A DNA stretch of 64,000 nt from Macrothele yani (lineage: Eukaryota; Arthropoda; Arachnida; Araneae; Macrothelidae): positions 23,685,001 to 23,749,000 of the forward strand of contig CM077011.1 of assembly GCA_039090855.1 (NCBI GenBank), written 5' to 3'. The notes beneath the pieces were generated by a model. It saw only the letters and a program-made list of their open reading frames with translations, was not told the origin of the DNA and ran no database searches. A program made the translations under genes and the position numbers. Every line of letters starts with the position of its first letter. Positions within the stretch are counted from its first letter, which is position 1. This document shows, piece by piece, positions 11,427 through 21,587 of this stretch.

Positions 11427-11690
11427 GTGAATATGGCATTTATTTTATTTTGTGCATTTTACAAAGCGTATGCATTTTTTTTGGCATTTGTTTTAATTTT
11501 GTGTTGTACTTGTTACATAGCGTTTCGCATTTTTGTAATGCTTGTGACTTGTGATTGCATTTTGAATTTTTATTTGTTTCACATTTTGGATTGCATTTTG
11601 AATTTTTATATGTTTCACATTTTGGATTACTTTTTGACATTTTATGTTTTTGACATGCTATTTTGAAAATTTTGTCTTTTTTAATTTTGC
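11427..11690. repeat. Low-complexity T-rich repeat near foldback centre
   Basis: Two to three copies of a 36-bp unit based on GATTGCATTTTGAATTTTTAT and GTTTCACATTTTG. Both strands are open by chance (Phe/Leu rich on plus, Lys/Asn/Cys rich on minus) with no domain. It lies downstream of the transposase remnant in that gene's direction. Confidence 0.55.
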
Positions 11691-11814
11691 GTTGGTTTTA
11701 CATTCTTGCATCTTCGGCGGAATTACATTCTTGAAAAATTCAAATACAAGTTAGTAAAAGGTATAATTCAATTAGTGAGAAATACCAGCACATTTTAGTA
11801 AAGGGTAGAATTAT

Positions 11815-12295
11815 ATGAAATTCCTCTTAAAATGTCCAGCATGTTAACATTGTCTCTGTGCACCAAAGAAGTTCGAATTCCTTTTTATCTTGCCAGCGTT
11901 TCTCTTCTGGGTGGATTTGTTGGAATCTGTGCTATCACTCTTTCGATTTTAGCCATAGTTGTTCTCTGCTCTTTCGCAATTTCGCTGATTATTTCGTACA
12001 GTCACAGTTTTTTCTCTCCCAGAATTGTATTCCAGCGTCTGTCTAATCTTTCAAGTTCGTTTTGTGTTCTGGGAAAGCCAAATAAATTGTTTTCACTAAC
12101 TGACCAAATTGTTGGCGGGAACAGCGGAGGGCTTCTGCTTGGATTGTTTCTTCTGCTTCCACAAAATTTTCCAAGAACATAATTTTCCTCAAACCACTGA
12201 ACTACAGAATCTGCATATTCTAGTAAAATTGATTTCACAAAATGAAATGCCCAAAACATTAAAAAAACTGCAACCACACGAAACAAAATACCCAA
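11815..12295 (-). pseudogene. MULE transposase C-terminal remnant
   Basis: One minus-strand frame holds the usual order of a Mutator-like transposase C-terminus: a YADSVVQWFEENYVLGKF helix, an SPPLFPPTIWSV block (family form PxFPxxLWN), FGFPRTQNELERLDRRW (family form LPRTNNxxExxH), then after a TGA (12002-12004) ISEIAKEQRTTMAKIE with NPPRRE, and after a TAA (11885-11887) NMLDILRGISYN. The frame is constant through both stops, so these look like simple point mutations. The upstream DDE catalytic core is missing or unrecognisable. Its place at the middle of a foldback element with a 9-bp duplication supports a MULE origin. It cannot encode an active enzyme. Confidence 0.75.
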
Positions 12296-12399
12296 AACAT
12301 GGTAAGAAATTCTGTTGAAAGCACAATGAAGGTATACGATAGGAGAAATATATGTTTTTAAAACTTAATACAAGTGTCAAAACTGAAATAAAAAGAAAG

Positions 12400-13020
12400 A
12401 AAAAAGAAATATTCCAAATTTCATTGTTACTTTAGATATTTTGACCTGTTGACATTTCGTAAATTGTACTTGCACTCGGTCAAAAAATATTACTTACAAG
12501 GACTCTTTAGTAACTTTTAATCGCTGTGGTCGTATTTATAAGGTTTGCATAACAAATCAAGTTAATAATGTTGCGCTTTCACTTAGGCACCAAATGCTAA
12601 TTATTGGCCGCTAGGCCTAGGCCTTTTAAATAATTTTTGATAAGCGTAACACTCTTAAATTGATTTGTCATGCAAACCTCATATAATCACAGCATTATAA
12701 AAATTACTGTAAATGCATATGCCTAGGTCTCGGGCGTAGCTATTAATGCTTTGTGCTCGAGTAACATTTAAACAGAATTCATTTTATTTTCTATGAAAAC
12801 TACATAAATATCAGCTCGGAGGACTGAAAACTATCAAAAATCTCTAGGCCTATTGTCTGCTTAATAGTTCCAACCTCAGAAAAGCGCATTGCAAAAATCT
12901 TGGACTTCTATGAAAACATTATGAAAATTAGCACGGCACACTGAAAATTGCTAAACAGGCCCAGTCCTAGGGTTTTCTAATTATTGTTTTGTACCTGACT
13001 AAAAGTGTAACATTATCTTT
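12400..13020. repeat. Inner-arm diverged repeats, right
   Basis: Diverged copies of the inner repeat (CGCTGTGGTCGTATTTATAAGGTTTGCATAACAAATCAAGTT type near 12520, reverse forms near 12650 and 12900). From about 13024 to 13150 the sequence matches the reverse complement of 10190-10310, including CACCAAGTTCAGCGGGTGAAAG, which fixes the mirror relation of the two arms. Confidence 0.55.
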
Positions 13021-13379
13021 AGTTCTTACTAGCAGGGGTACCCGGTATTTCCCAGGTAAATATTACTATTTCTAAAATCACCAAGTTCAGCGGGTGAAAG
13101 TTAATGAATGAAAAAGCTATTTCCGTAAATTTCCAGGAAACTTATTTTAAATATTTTGATTTAGTTAATTTAATTATACGAAGCAAAAAAGAATTTACAT
13201 TATTTACAGTACATTGTATTTCTGCCTGATAAGGCAACCGTTGGTGGTGAAAGCTAACGTTTATTAATTTGTGTTTTTAATACATCATGAACCTGATATT
13301 TTTTCACTTTATTGTTATCTACGGCCTCTAACCTAGACCGTAGGTGCGGTAATGGAGTGCTGTATTGGGATGCAGTTCT

Positions 13380-15157
13380 TAAGAGTAAAAATTGTAATTT
13401 TTACGAAAATTTTGAATGGGCCCCCTTCACACCGGGCACCGACCCTTTCCGTCTACGGTCTAAGTTACAATACAATGAGGGAGTGTACTAAATTTGGTCG
13501 TTCTAAATTCGAAACTGTAGGTTTTACAAAAATTGGCATGGGGGGAGGGCTCTGAACCCCTGTCTCCAACCGTTTCCAAAAATCGCCTGCATTCTCAGTT
13601 AGAGTACCATGACATAGTATACCAAATTTGGTGGTTTTAAATTGAAAACTGTAGATTTTACGAAAAAATTTTATGGGGAGGGCTCTGACCCCGTGCCTGA
13701 CCCGTTCCCAAAACCGTCTACCATCTAAGTTAGAGTACCATGAGATAGTATACCAAATTTGGTTGTTCCAAATTGAAAACTGTAGATTTTACGAAAATTT
13801 TGTATGGGGGGAACGATCTAACCCCGGGCCCCAACCCGTTCCGAAAATCGTCTACGGTCTAAGTTAGAGTACCATGATATGGTATACCAAATTTGGTGGT
13901 TCTAAATTGAAAACTATAGATTTTACGAAAGTTTGTGTGTAGGGGGTAACCACCCTTGCCCCGACCCGTTCTGAAAACCGTCTACCGTTTAATTTAGAAC
14001 ACCATTATATAGTATACCCAATTTGGTAGCTCTAAATTGAAAACTTTAGTTTTTACGAAAAAAAATTATGTGCGGGGGTCTCTGACCCCGTGCCCGACCC
14101 GTTCCAAAAACCGTCTACCGTCTAAGTTAGAGTACCATGAGAGAGTATGCCAAATTTGGTGGTTCTAAATTGAAAACTGTAGCGTCTAATTTAGAGTTTC
14201 ATGATACCAAATTTGATGGTTCTGAAATGAAAACTAGATTTTACGAAAATTTTGTATGTGGGGGGCTGTGACCCCCCGGGCCTTGACCCGTTCCAAAAAC
14301 GGTCTGCAGTCTAAGTTAGAGTACCATTAGATAGTATACCAAATTTGGTGGTTCTAAGATGAAAACTGTAGATTTTACGAAAATTTTATGAGGGGGGCCC
14401 GACCCCGCGGGCTCCAACCCCTTTCAAAAACCGTCTAGCGTCTAAGTTAGAGTACCATGAGATAGTATACCAAATTTGGTGGTTCTAAATTGAAAATTGT
14501 AGATTTTAGGAAAAAGTTTTTATTCGGGGGTCTGACCCCCCGGGCTCCAACCCCTTCCAAAAACCGTCTAGCGTCTAAGTTAGAGTACCGTAAGATATTG
14601 TATAATAGATTAAGTGGTTCAGAATTGAAAACTGTAGTTTTTAAGAAAATTTGGTATGTGGGGGCTCTGACCCCCGGGACTTGACCCGTTCCAAAAACGG
14701 TCTGCCGACTAAGTTAGAGTACCATAAGATAGTATACCAAATTTGGTGGTTCTACGATGGAAACTGTAGATTTTACGAATTTTTTTATGAGAGGGGGGGG
14801 ACTCCGACTCCGTGGGCTCTAACCCCTTCCAAAAACCGTCTAGCGTCTAATTTAGAGTTTCATGATACCAAATTTGATGGTTCTGAAATGAAAACTAGAT
14901 TTTACGAAAATTTTGTATGTAGGGGGCTCTGACCCCCGGGCCTTGACCCGTTCCAAAAACGGTCTGCCGTCTAAGTTAGAGTACCATAAGATAGTATACC
15001 AAATTTGGTGGTTCTAAGATGAAAACTGTAGATTTTACGAAATTTTTATGAGGGGGGGCGACCCCGCGGGCTCCAACCCCTTCCAAAAACCGTCTAGCGT
15101 CTAAGTTAGAGTACCATGAGATAGTATACCAAATTTGGTGGTTCTAAATTGAAAACT
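13380..15157 (+). repeat. 133-bp satellite, right arm inner block (about 13 units)
   Basis: The same satellite as 8487-9560 but inverted, with units reading GGTGGTTCTAAATTGAAAAC then TGTAGATTTTACGAAAA, a G-run/C-run pair and GTTAGAGTACCATGAGATAG. A variant unit with TTTCATGATACCAAATTTGATGG occurs near 14190 and again near 14852, about 662 bp or five units later, so higher-order duplication has occurred. Interrupted at 15157 by the truncated LINE. Confidence 0.92.
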
Positions 15158-17678
15158 ATTCGCTCTCGCTTTTGAGCCTTTCCTGTTAGCAGCCCGAAGA
15201 TCACTCCTGGATGTCCTACCGCCGACAGTGGCTAGTACTCGTCATCATCGAATAATTTTCACCGCCTATGCTGATGATGTGACCTTTTGCGTCCGGGATG
15301 AATCTCAATTTAATCGCCTGTATTCTGTATATCAACAGTATGTTGCATTATCTGGAGCAGCGCTGAATGCCACTAAAAGTACTGGCTTATGGTGCGGGGC
15401 ATGGGCTGCCCGCACCGATGCTCCTTGGGGTGCGCAGTGGACAGCCACTACACAGAAGATCCTCGGTGCGTATGTCGGATTGCCCTTGGCTTCTGCATCT
15501 GCCACCTGGACTGCTCTTCTTCCCCGGATACAACGGACTGCTGCCTACTGGAGTAAGGCCCGCCCTTTCACATCGTTCCGTCAACGAGCAGCCGTTGTTC
15601 GTCGACAACTTATCTCTCTATGCGAATACTCTTGGATGTCGACGGTTGTGCCCGTGTCACAAATGATGACCATCACTCGCCTCTCAACTTCCGTCATCTG
15701 GTCTTCACATCACTGGGTTAAACCTGCCACGCTTCATCTGCCAGCCTCTTTGGGTGGCATCCAGCTTCCTGATCCAGCTTTCCTTTATAAAACACATCGT
15801 ATTATTCATTTCATTCGCCTTGCCACTTCAACTGTTCCGTCCCTTACCACTACCTTGAATGTTCTAGCTTCTTTCCGTGACCCATCCTTCACCTTCCTAC
15901 TGTTTCTGAAGATGGATGCATACTCTCTTCTCCCGTCCCACCTCCCTCCTGTCCTGCGAGAGGGCCTTTCTCTCTTTCGTTCGCTTCCTCTTCTCCGTTC
16001 ATTTCCTTCTTCAACTCTTGATCTCCTAGATGAACCTCTCTTCTTCTCTTCTCTTATTCACCCTCCTAACCTCCCTTACTTTTACTTTCCTCATTGGATC
16101 CGCTCTGGTGTGATAACTGTCCGTTCTCTCGTAACTTCTGATCTAACCTGGAGACCTCTTTCTTCATTGTTTCTATCTCCAACCATTACTCTTGCTAACG
16201 AATATCTTCTTCTTCGCACAGCGCTTTGGAGCCTCTTTCCACTCCTCGCTTCACCTGATGGTCTCTTCTCGGTCCCCTCTGCTCCTCTTTCCCTACCGTT
16301 CTTTCTCCTCATTCGTAGCTCCCCGGTTCTAGTTACTTCTCTCTCCTCCTCTTCTCTTTATTGGCTTCTTCTTTCCCCTCCCGCACTTCCACTTTCTGTT
16401 CATTCTGCTCCTCCTTCTCTTCTCCCAGCCATCTGGACAGCATCTACCTCTGCCCTTTCCTCCCCTCTTGAACTCAATGTCCATTGGCAATTTCTTCACC
16501 TTCGTCTCCCCGCCCCATCAGTACTGTTTCGCATGACCCTTCTCACCTCTCCGCAGTGCTCCTTTTGCCCTGAAGTCAGCGACGTCCAACATCAATACCT
16601 ATTCTGCCCCGTTCTCCTGCCAGTCCTAAACACAGCATTTCGTCTTGCTGATCGAATTTGTGCTCGATCGTTACCGTTTCTTGCATATGCTTGGCTACTC
16701 CAAACTAAGCATCCACCTACTCACTTGCCTCCTGTGTGCCGTTACATTTTTCTTCTTGTGAAGTTCACTGTCTATGCTTTCCATCTTCAACAACGCTTCC
16801 CCGCTCTTATTCCACCTCCTCAGAAGGCAAGTGCTATCATTCGGAGACGCTTCCTAGCACGGTTAACCACTCGCCTCCAAATGGAGCACTCTCGTGCTGC
16901 CTCAACAAACACCGATAGCGTTTTTCAATCCACTTGGGCCCAATCGGCTGGGTGGTTCCATATCCACAATTTGCAGTTACATCTCAACCTATAAGTGGGA
17001 TTTTTGTTGTCGCCCACGTTCACTGTAACAAATCATGTTTTTACGTATTAATTTTGGTGCTTCGCTATTTGTGATTTTTCTGTTTTAATGTGCCATTGAA
17101 GATAGCTCACCATGTTTCCCATGTTCTCTTCGATGATGTTGGGTTTTATGTTGTTGTATATAATTCTTCCTTCTGCACAGTTTACTGCCCACGCAATGTC
17201 CCCTTCATTATGTTGAATATTTTTTAAATATTAGTCACTGTGTGTATAATATAATGTAACAAGATGCCCTTCTGAGTACATTTAGCGTTATTTCCCCTTG
17301 TCACTGAATACTTCTGTACATATGTTGTAAATTTTGAATGTAGCATCACTGTTGCATTTCTGTGAATTAGTACCTAATGTTTAATCTTTAGTATGGTAGT
17401 AATGCTTAATTGGAATTTGTGCATAGTATAGAATCATGTCTTGCCCTGTCTACAATACTGTAGGTAAACATTTTCGTTTGTATCGCTCGTGCTTTATTGT
17501 CTGCCTCTTCTTCGCCCTACGTGGCGAAATAATTTTTTTTATGATTTTAACAATATTTTGTTTTACGTTTCACTGGAACTTTCCAGCTGATGTATATACC
17601 GCTGTATTTATTGGCAGAATTCCATTGTCATGTACATAGAAATGTTATTTTACTGAAGAATAAAGGCAATTTTGAAAT
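15158..17678 (+). mobile_element. 5'-truncated Tx1-clade LINE copy
   Basis: The 3' 2.5 kb of the LINE at 1975-8486, here on the plus strand and near-identical in sequence. The 5' junction joins satellite GAAAACT to LINE CTATTCGCTCTCG, with a possible 2-bp overlap (CT). The 3' junction joins LINE TTTTGAAAT to satellite GTAGATTTTACG. Satellite sequence resumes exactly where it stopped, so there is no clear target duplication. The 3' UTR runs 16995-17678 with no poly(A). Confidence 0.92.
15159..16994 (+). CDS. LINE ORF2 3' part, open to its natural stop
   Basis: A 612-codon open frame from the truncation point to a TAA at 16992-16994. It covers the end of the reverse transcriptase from FALAFEPFLL, the catalytic AYADDVTF motif just downstream of 15250, the thumb region, and the C-terminal knuckle CSFC...HQYLFC near 16560-16610. 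It lacks the endonuclease and most of the reverse transcriptase, so it is not functional. It preserves the frame that the full-length copy lost at about 3690 and therefore shows the ancestral sequence there. No ATG start or promoter is expected in a truncated copy. Confidence 0.87.
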   Translation, partial: FALAFEPFLLAARRSLLDVLPPTVASTRHHRIIFTAYADDVTFCVRDESQFNRLYSVYQQYVALSGAALNATKSTGLWCGAWAARTDAPWGAQWTATTQKILGAYVGLPLASASATWTALLPRIQRTAAYWSKARPFTSFRQRAAVVRRQLISLCEYSWMSTVVPVSQMMTITRLSTSVIWSSHHWVKPATLHLPASLGGIQLPDPAFLYKTHRIIHFIRLATSTVPSLTTTLNVLASFRDPSFTFLLFLKMDAYSLLPSHLPPVLREGLSLFRSLPLLRSFPSSTLDLLDEPLFFSSLIHPPNLPYFYFPHWIRSGVITVRSLVTSDLTWRPLSSLFLSPTITLANEYLLLRTALWSLFPLLASPDGLFSVPSAPLSLPFFLLIRSSPVLVTSLSSSSLYWLLLSPPALPLSVHSAPPSLLPAIWTASTSALSSPLELNVHWQFLHLRLPAPSVLFRMTLLTSPQCSFCPEVSDVQHQYLFCPVLLPVLNTAFRLADRICARSLPFLAYAWLLQTKHPPTHLPPVCRYIFLLVKFTVYAFHLQQRFPALIPPPQKASAIIRRRFLARLTTRLQMEHSRAASTNTDSVFQSTWAQSAGWFHIHNLQLHLNL

Positions 17679-19012
17679 GTAGATTTTACGAAAAAGTTTT
17701 TATTCGGGGGAGTCTGACCCCCGGCTCCAACCCCTTCCAAAAACCGTCTAGCGTCTAAGTTAGAGTACCATGAGATAGTATACCAGATTAGGTGGTTCTG
17801 AATTGAAAACTGTAGTTTTTAAGAAAATTTTGTATGTGGGGGGCTCTGACCCCCAGGGCCTTGACCCGTTCCAAAAACGGTCTGCAGTCTAAGTTAGAGT
17901 ACCATAAGATAGTATACCAAATTTGGTGGTTCTAAGATGAAAACTGTAGATTTTACGAAATTTTTATGAGGGGGGGGGCGACCCCGCGAGCTCCAACCCC
18001 TTTCAGAAACCGTCTAGCGTCTAAGTTAGAGTACCATGAGATAGTATACCAAATTTGGTGGTTCTAAATTGAAAACTGTAGATTTTACGAAAAAGTTTTT
18101 ATTCGGGGGGAGTCTGACCCCCCGGCTCCAACCCCTTCCAAAAACCGTCTAGCGTCTAAGTTAGAGTACCATGAGATAGTATACCAAATTTGATGGTTCT
18201 AAATTGAAAACTGTAGATTTTAGGAAAAAGTTTTTATTCGGGGGGTCTGACCCCCGGGCTCTAACCCCTTCCAAAAACCGTCTAGCGTCTAAGTTAGAGT
18301 ACCATGAGATAGTATACCAGATTAGGTGGTTCTGAATTGAAAACTGTAGTTTTTAAGAAAATTTTGTATGTGGGGGGCTCTGACCCCCCGGGCCTTGACC
18401 CGTTCCAAAAACGGTCTGCAGTCTAGGTTAGAGTACCATAAGATAGTATACCAAATTTGGTGGTTCTAAGATGAAAACTGTAGATTTTATGAAATTTTTA
18501 TGAGGGGGGGGGCGACCCCGCGGGCTCCAACCCCTTTCAAAAACCGTCTAGCGTCTAAGTTAGAGTACCATGAGATAGTATACCAAATTTGGTGGTTCTA
18601 AATTGAAAACTGTAGATTTTACGAAAAAGTTTTTTCGGGGGTCTGACCCCCCGGGCTCCAACCCCTTCCAAAACCCGTCTAGCGTCTAAGTTAGAGTACC
18701 ATAAGATAGTATACCAAATTTGGTGGTTCTAAGATGAAAACTGTAGATTTTACGAAATTTTTTATGAGAGGGGGGTCCGACCCCGCGGGCTCCAACCCCT
18801 TCCAAAAACCGTCTAGCGTCTGAGTTAGAGTTTCATGATACCAAATTTGATGGTTATGAAATGAAAACTAGATTTTACGAAAATTTTGTATGTATGGGGG
18901 GAGGGGGGGCTACGATTCCCCGGGCCTTGACCCGTTCCAAAAACCGACAACCGTCTAAGTTAGAGTACTATGAGATAGGATACCTGATTTGGTGGTTCTG
19001 AATTGAAAACTG
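17679..19012 (+). repeat. 133-bp satellite, right arm outer block (about 10 units)
   Basis: Continuation of the inverted satellite after the LINE, starting mid-unit at GTAGATTTTACG. It includes the TTTCATGATACC variant unit near 18830 also seen at 14190 and 14852. The array ends at AAAACTGTA, then the 17-bp array begins. In the left arm the equivalent outer block is missing: the LINE abuts the 17-bp array. Confidence 0.92.
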
Positions 19013-19255
19013 TATCGTCGTGGTCGACGAATTAACGCGCGACGAATTGACGCATGCGACGAATTGACGCGCGACGAATTGTCGTAGTCGACGAATTGTC
19101 GTAGTCGACGAATTGACGCGCGACGAATTGACGCGCGACGAATTGTCGTAGTCGACGAATTGTCGTAGTCGACGAATTGACGCGCGACGAATTGACGCAG
19201 GCGACGAATTGACGTAGTCGACGAATTGACGCACGCGACGAATTGTCGGGACACC
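19013..19255 (+). repeat. Right outer array of 17-bp GTCGAC repeats
   Basis: Units reading GTAGTCGACGAATTGAC and GCGCGACGAATTGAC, the reverse complement of 1703-1974. The final 26 bp, read inward, are GGTGTCCCGACAATTCGTCG and so on, sharing CAATTCGTCGCGTGCG with the left end. TATAAAAAG follows immediately. Confidence 0.92.
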
Positions 19256-19264
19256 TATAAAAAG
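19256..19264 (+). repeat. 9-bp target-site duplication, right copy
   Basis: TATAAAAAG, identical to 1694-1702. Chance identity of nine chosen positions is unlikely, although the motif is AT-rich and so somewhat less informative. Confidence 0.82.
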
Positions 19265-20080
19265 AAAGGTCAGATGATAAAAATGTACTCGTATTGCTTT
19301 TTGCTTAATTCCACCTCCTTTCTTTAAGCCTTTAACTAACAGAGATGATGTTTGAATTTATTTCCAGCTGAAAGCACGTTAAAGTTTCATTTTGATGATG
19401 CAAGTGCAACTATTTGAAAAATGGAGATACAATATAAACCACCTTAGCAAATTTTCAAAACAATAAAAGTTGAATATAAAAGTTTTTGAGTATGAACGTA
19501 AAGTGCGTATTAGGGGTTATTTGCGCAATAACAATGGAACGATACGCTGCATTTATTCGCCTATCCATCCATTCATTCGCCACTGAGTTACTATCACAGC
19601 CGAAACATCTGAACCGATACTGATAAAATTTAGCATGTTGCGCAATTGTCATCATCAGAAGTCGTAGTAAGGATTTATGAGAAGTGCAGAGAAAACGAAA
19701 GAAAGGTAAGATACCTATACCGTTGCTTTTTGGACTGACATATGTAGGTTAAAGTAATCTCCTCTCTATAGGTGGCTAGGGGATCACCAGGAAAGAGCCA
19801 CCGTCACCTGGAGAAAAGTCAGAGCAAGTCATCAAGAAACTCCGAATGCCGTACTGTTTACATTAGTTCAAGCGACCCAGCTAATTTTACATTACCCACT
19901 GAAAAATGTTTCTGCCCGAAGGACATGAATCTTTTGCAGCCCTAGTGCACGGTATTTTTCTCCACGGAAACAAAAGCACAAACCCAAACAATTATGTGGG
20001 AATCCATACTTTTGAGAGTGGGATTGTCTCCTGAGTTCGCTCGATCAGACTTGGAGCTGAAACAACTGCGGCTTCTAGTA
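19265..20080. other. Unassigned sequence, no feature recognised
   Basis: No domain-bearing frame, tandem repeat or terminal repeat was recognised between the foldback element and the Tc1 remnant. Short minus-strand frames (19455-19655, 19942-20142) have no familiar motif. Confidence 0.5.
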
Positions 20081-20785
20081 CACTGCCTGACAGAGAAAAT
20101 GCCACACCATGAAGGAATGCTCGAAAACAGACCACACTGCACACACAGATAGCCAAGTAGGTCCTAAACAAATGATTTAATGGTCAAACACAGACTAGAC
20201 TACAATGGCCGAATATACAGAATGATCAATAAGGAGTATGGCTCTCATTTTGGAGGCTACAGCGTAGAATCCAACGTGGCATCAAGACAATGAGAGTCCC
20301 AATAGAGTCCTGATGTATCGTGGACCATGTAGTGTTGATCCGAGGCCACAGTTCATCTTCATTTTGATGGGGTAGGAAGGTACTCAACCGACGGCCAAGC
20401 GCGTCCCATACATGCTCGATGGGCAAGAGGTCGGGGGATCGTGCTGGACACGGAAGCATCCGCTCACCGTGTAAAGTATTCAGGCTGGTCCGTGGGGTAT
20501 GCGGCACCGCGTCATCCTGTTTAGAAACGGCGTTTGGGATACCCTGCATATATGGTATGTGCCACGGGCCGCAGCACATCGTCAACATAGCGGCGTGCCG
20601 TCAATGTGCCCGTATTGCGTACCAGAGATGAGCGGCTGTTGGCGGTGATAGCACCGCACACCATGATTTCACGTTGCCGAGCCGTGTCAATCATTTGCAT
20701 AACTTGTAATTGCGCACCCACCGTGCGATTTGCATGGCGCTGCGTTCACGTCTTCGTGGTGTGGCATTTTCTCTGTCAGGCAGTG
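20081..20785 (-). mobile_element. Internally deleted Tc1-like transposon
   Basis: Terminal inverted repeats of about 30 bp start CACTGCCTGACAGAGAAAAT at 20081 and, in reverse, at 20785. Both are flanked by TA (20079-20080, 20786-20787), the usual Tc1/mariner target. At 705 bp it is about half the normal 1.3-1.6 kb, so it has lost the DNA-binding half of the transposase. Confidence 0.92.
20226..20721 (-). pseudogene. Tc1 transposase C-terminal half
   Basis: Minus-strand frames hold conserved Tc1 pieces: ANSRSSLVRNTGTLTARRYVDD, then PNAVSKQDDAVPH (second catalytic Asp) and RSPDLLPIEHVWDALGRRL (third catalytic Glu). A frameshift lies between the two frames near 20550. The paired helix-turn-helix and the first Asp are absent because of the internal deletion. 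It cannot encode an active transposase. Confidence 0.88.
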
Positions 20786-20836
20786 TATATACATGGTGTC
20801 TAAAAGAAACTACTGAACGGTGTAGGTTTTAAATCT

Positions 20837-20840
20837 AACC
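20837..20840 (+). repeat. Gypsy target-site duplication, left (AACC)
   Basis: AACC precedes the left LTR and recurs at 29782-29785 after the right LTR. A 4-bp duplication is usual for Ty3/gypsy integrases. Confidence 0.75.
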
Positions 20841-21585
20841 TGTAACGTATACTCTAGATTCACTTTCCTTTTGATTTTTACTATCTCTGGTTATTTTATT
20901 TTCCTACGTAAATTATCTTCTTACTGAACGAGATGTTATTTCACCCGCTGAATGAGATCTGGCAATGGGTGTAAGTCATGACGTGTGGTAGCCAGTATAA
21001 ATAGGTGCGTTCAACGATACCTAGAGAGCGTTTGTTGTTGTATAGAGAGAGCATTTGTTGTTGTATAGGGAGAGAGTTTTTTTATGTGGTGGAGAGCGTT
21101 TGTTGTTGTATAGAGAGAGCTGTTGTTTATGTGAGTAGAGCTTCGTTCATGTGCAAGGAGCTACGTGTTATTTGAGTAGCTGTGTGTGAAGTGTGTGTGA
21201 TGATACCAGTAGAAGTTCATAATAAAAGGTTTTAAGTAAGTACGTCTTTCTCAGTTCATAGTACTGTCAGACCTCTGTCTGGCTGTTAGGTTTATTTCAT
21301 TTAGTGTTATTAGTAACAACCAGCATAAGACTTTATTCATCTTAATTACTACTACAACATTACTACCAGTTATAAGTTTGTTCATTATTATTACTACACT
21401 ACTAGCAGGAAAGTTTATTCATGATCTTAATTAACAAACAACAACCATTACTAGAAGAAACTAGTAACAACAACCATTTGAATTCACTATTAGAAGCTTA
21501 GTACAAGCATTGAATTCATTATAATATTAGTGAAAGCTATATTCACTATAATTAGCTTAGTAGCAGAAGTGTTAAATTCATTATA
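20841..21585 (+). repeat. Gypsy 5' LTR
   Basis: Begins TGTAACGTATACTC and ends TTCATTATA. It contains a TATAAATA box (20996-21003), short GTTTGTTGTTGTATAGAGAGAG repeats (about 21026-21115) and an AATAAA-type signal near 21221. The ends are confirmed by the 3' LTR and by the solo LTR at 34461-35005, which starts and ends the same way. Confidence 0.9.
20996..21003 (+). promoter_or_regulatory. LTR TATA box
   Basis: TATAAATA in the LTR, conserved in the 3' LTR. The solo LTR has TATATATA at the equivalent place. It is the likely RNA polymerase II promoter of the element, upstream of the GTTTGTTGTTG repeats. Confidence 0.6.
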
Positions 21586-21587
21586 AT

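Larger units (their letters stand above)
1703..19255. mobile_element. Giant foldback (MULE-type) transposon
   Basis: A 17,553-bp unit with long inverted arms made largely of tandem repeats. From outside inward each arm has a 17-bp repeat array, a 133-bp satellite array, and a block that includes a conserved stretch (about 10190-10310, matched in reverse at about 13020-13140) and diverged repeats. The centre carries a dead MULE transposase C-terminus. Ends begin GGT on both strands (GGTTCTACG and GGTGTCCCG) and the whole is bracketed by TATAAAAAG. Arms differ in size because of insertions: a full-length LINE on the left, a truncated LINE on the right, a SINE, a LINE tail and unequal satellite copy number. 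Architecture and 9-bp duplication match the FB/MULE group. The element is non-autonomous as it stands. Confidence 0.8.

Noticed and set aside
11440..11640. Lys/Cys-rich frame as part of the MULE transposase
   Set aside because: It is in a different frame from the transposase relic and arises from the 36-bp repeat.
11427..11666. Hydrophobic open frame
   Set aside because: It is low-complexity T-rich repeat. Phe/Leu richness follows from base composition.
1703..19255. Foldback as an assembly or amplification artefact
   Set aside because: The arms are not simple copies: they differ in satellite number, LINE length, SINE and LINE-tail insertions and base changes, and a 9-bp duplication flanks the whole.
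1703..19255. Polinton/Maverick
   Set aside because: The size and inverted ends fit, but no polymerase B, packaging ATPase, capsid or retroviral-type integrase was seen, and the duplication is 9 bp rather than 6.
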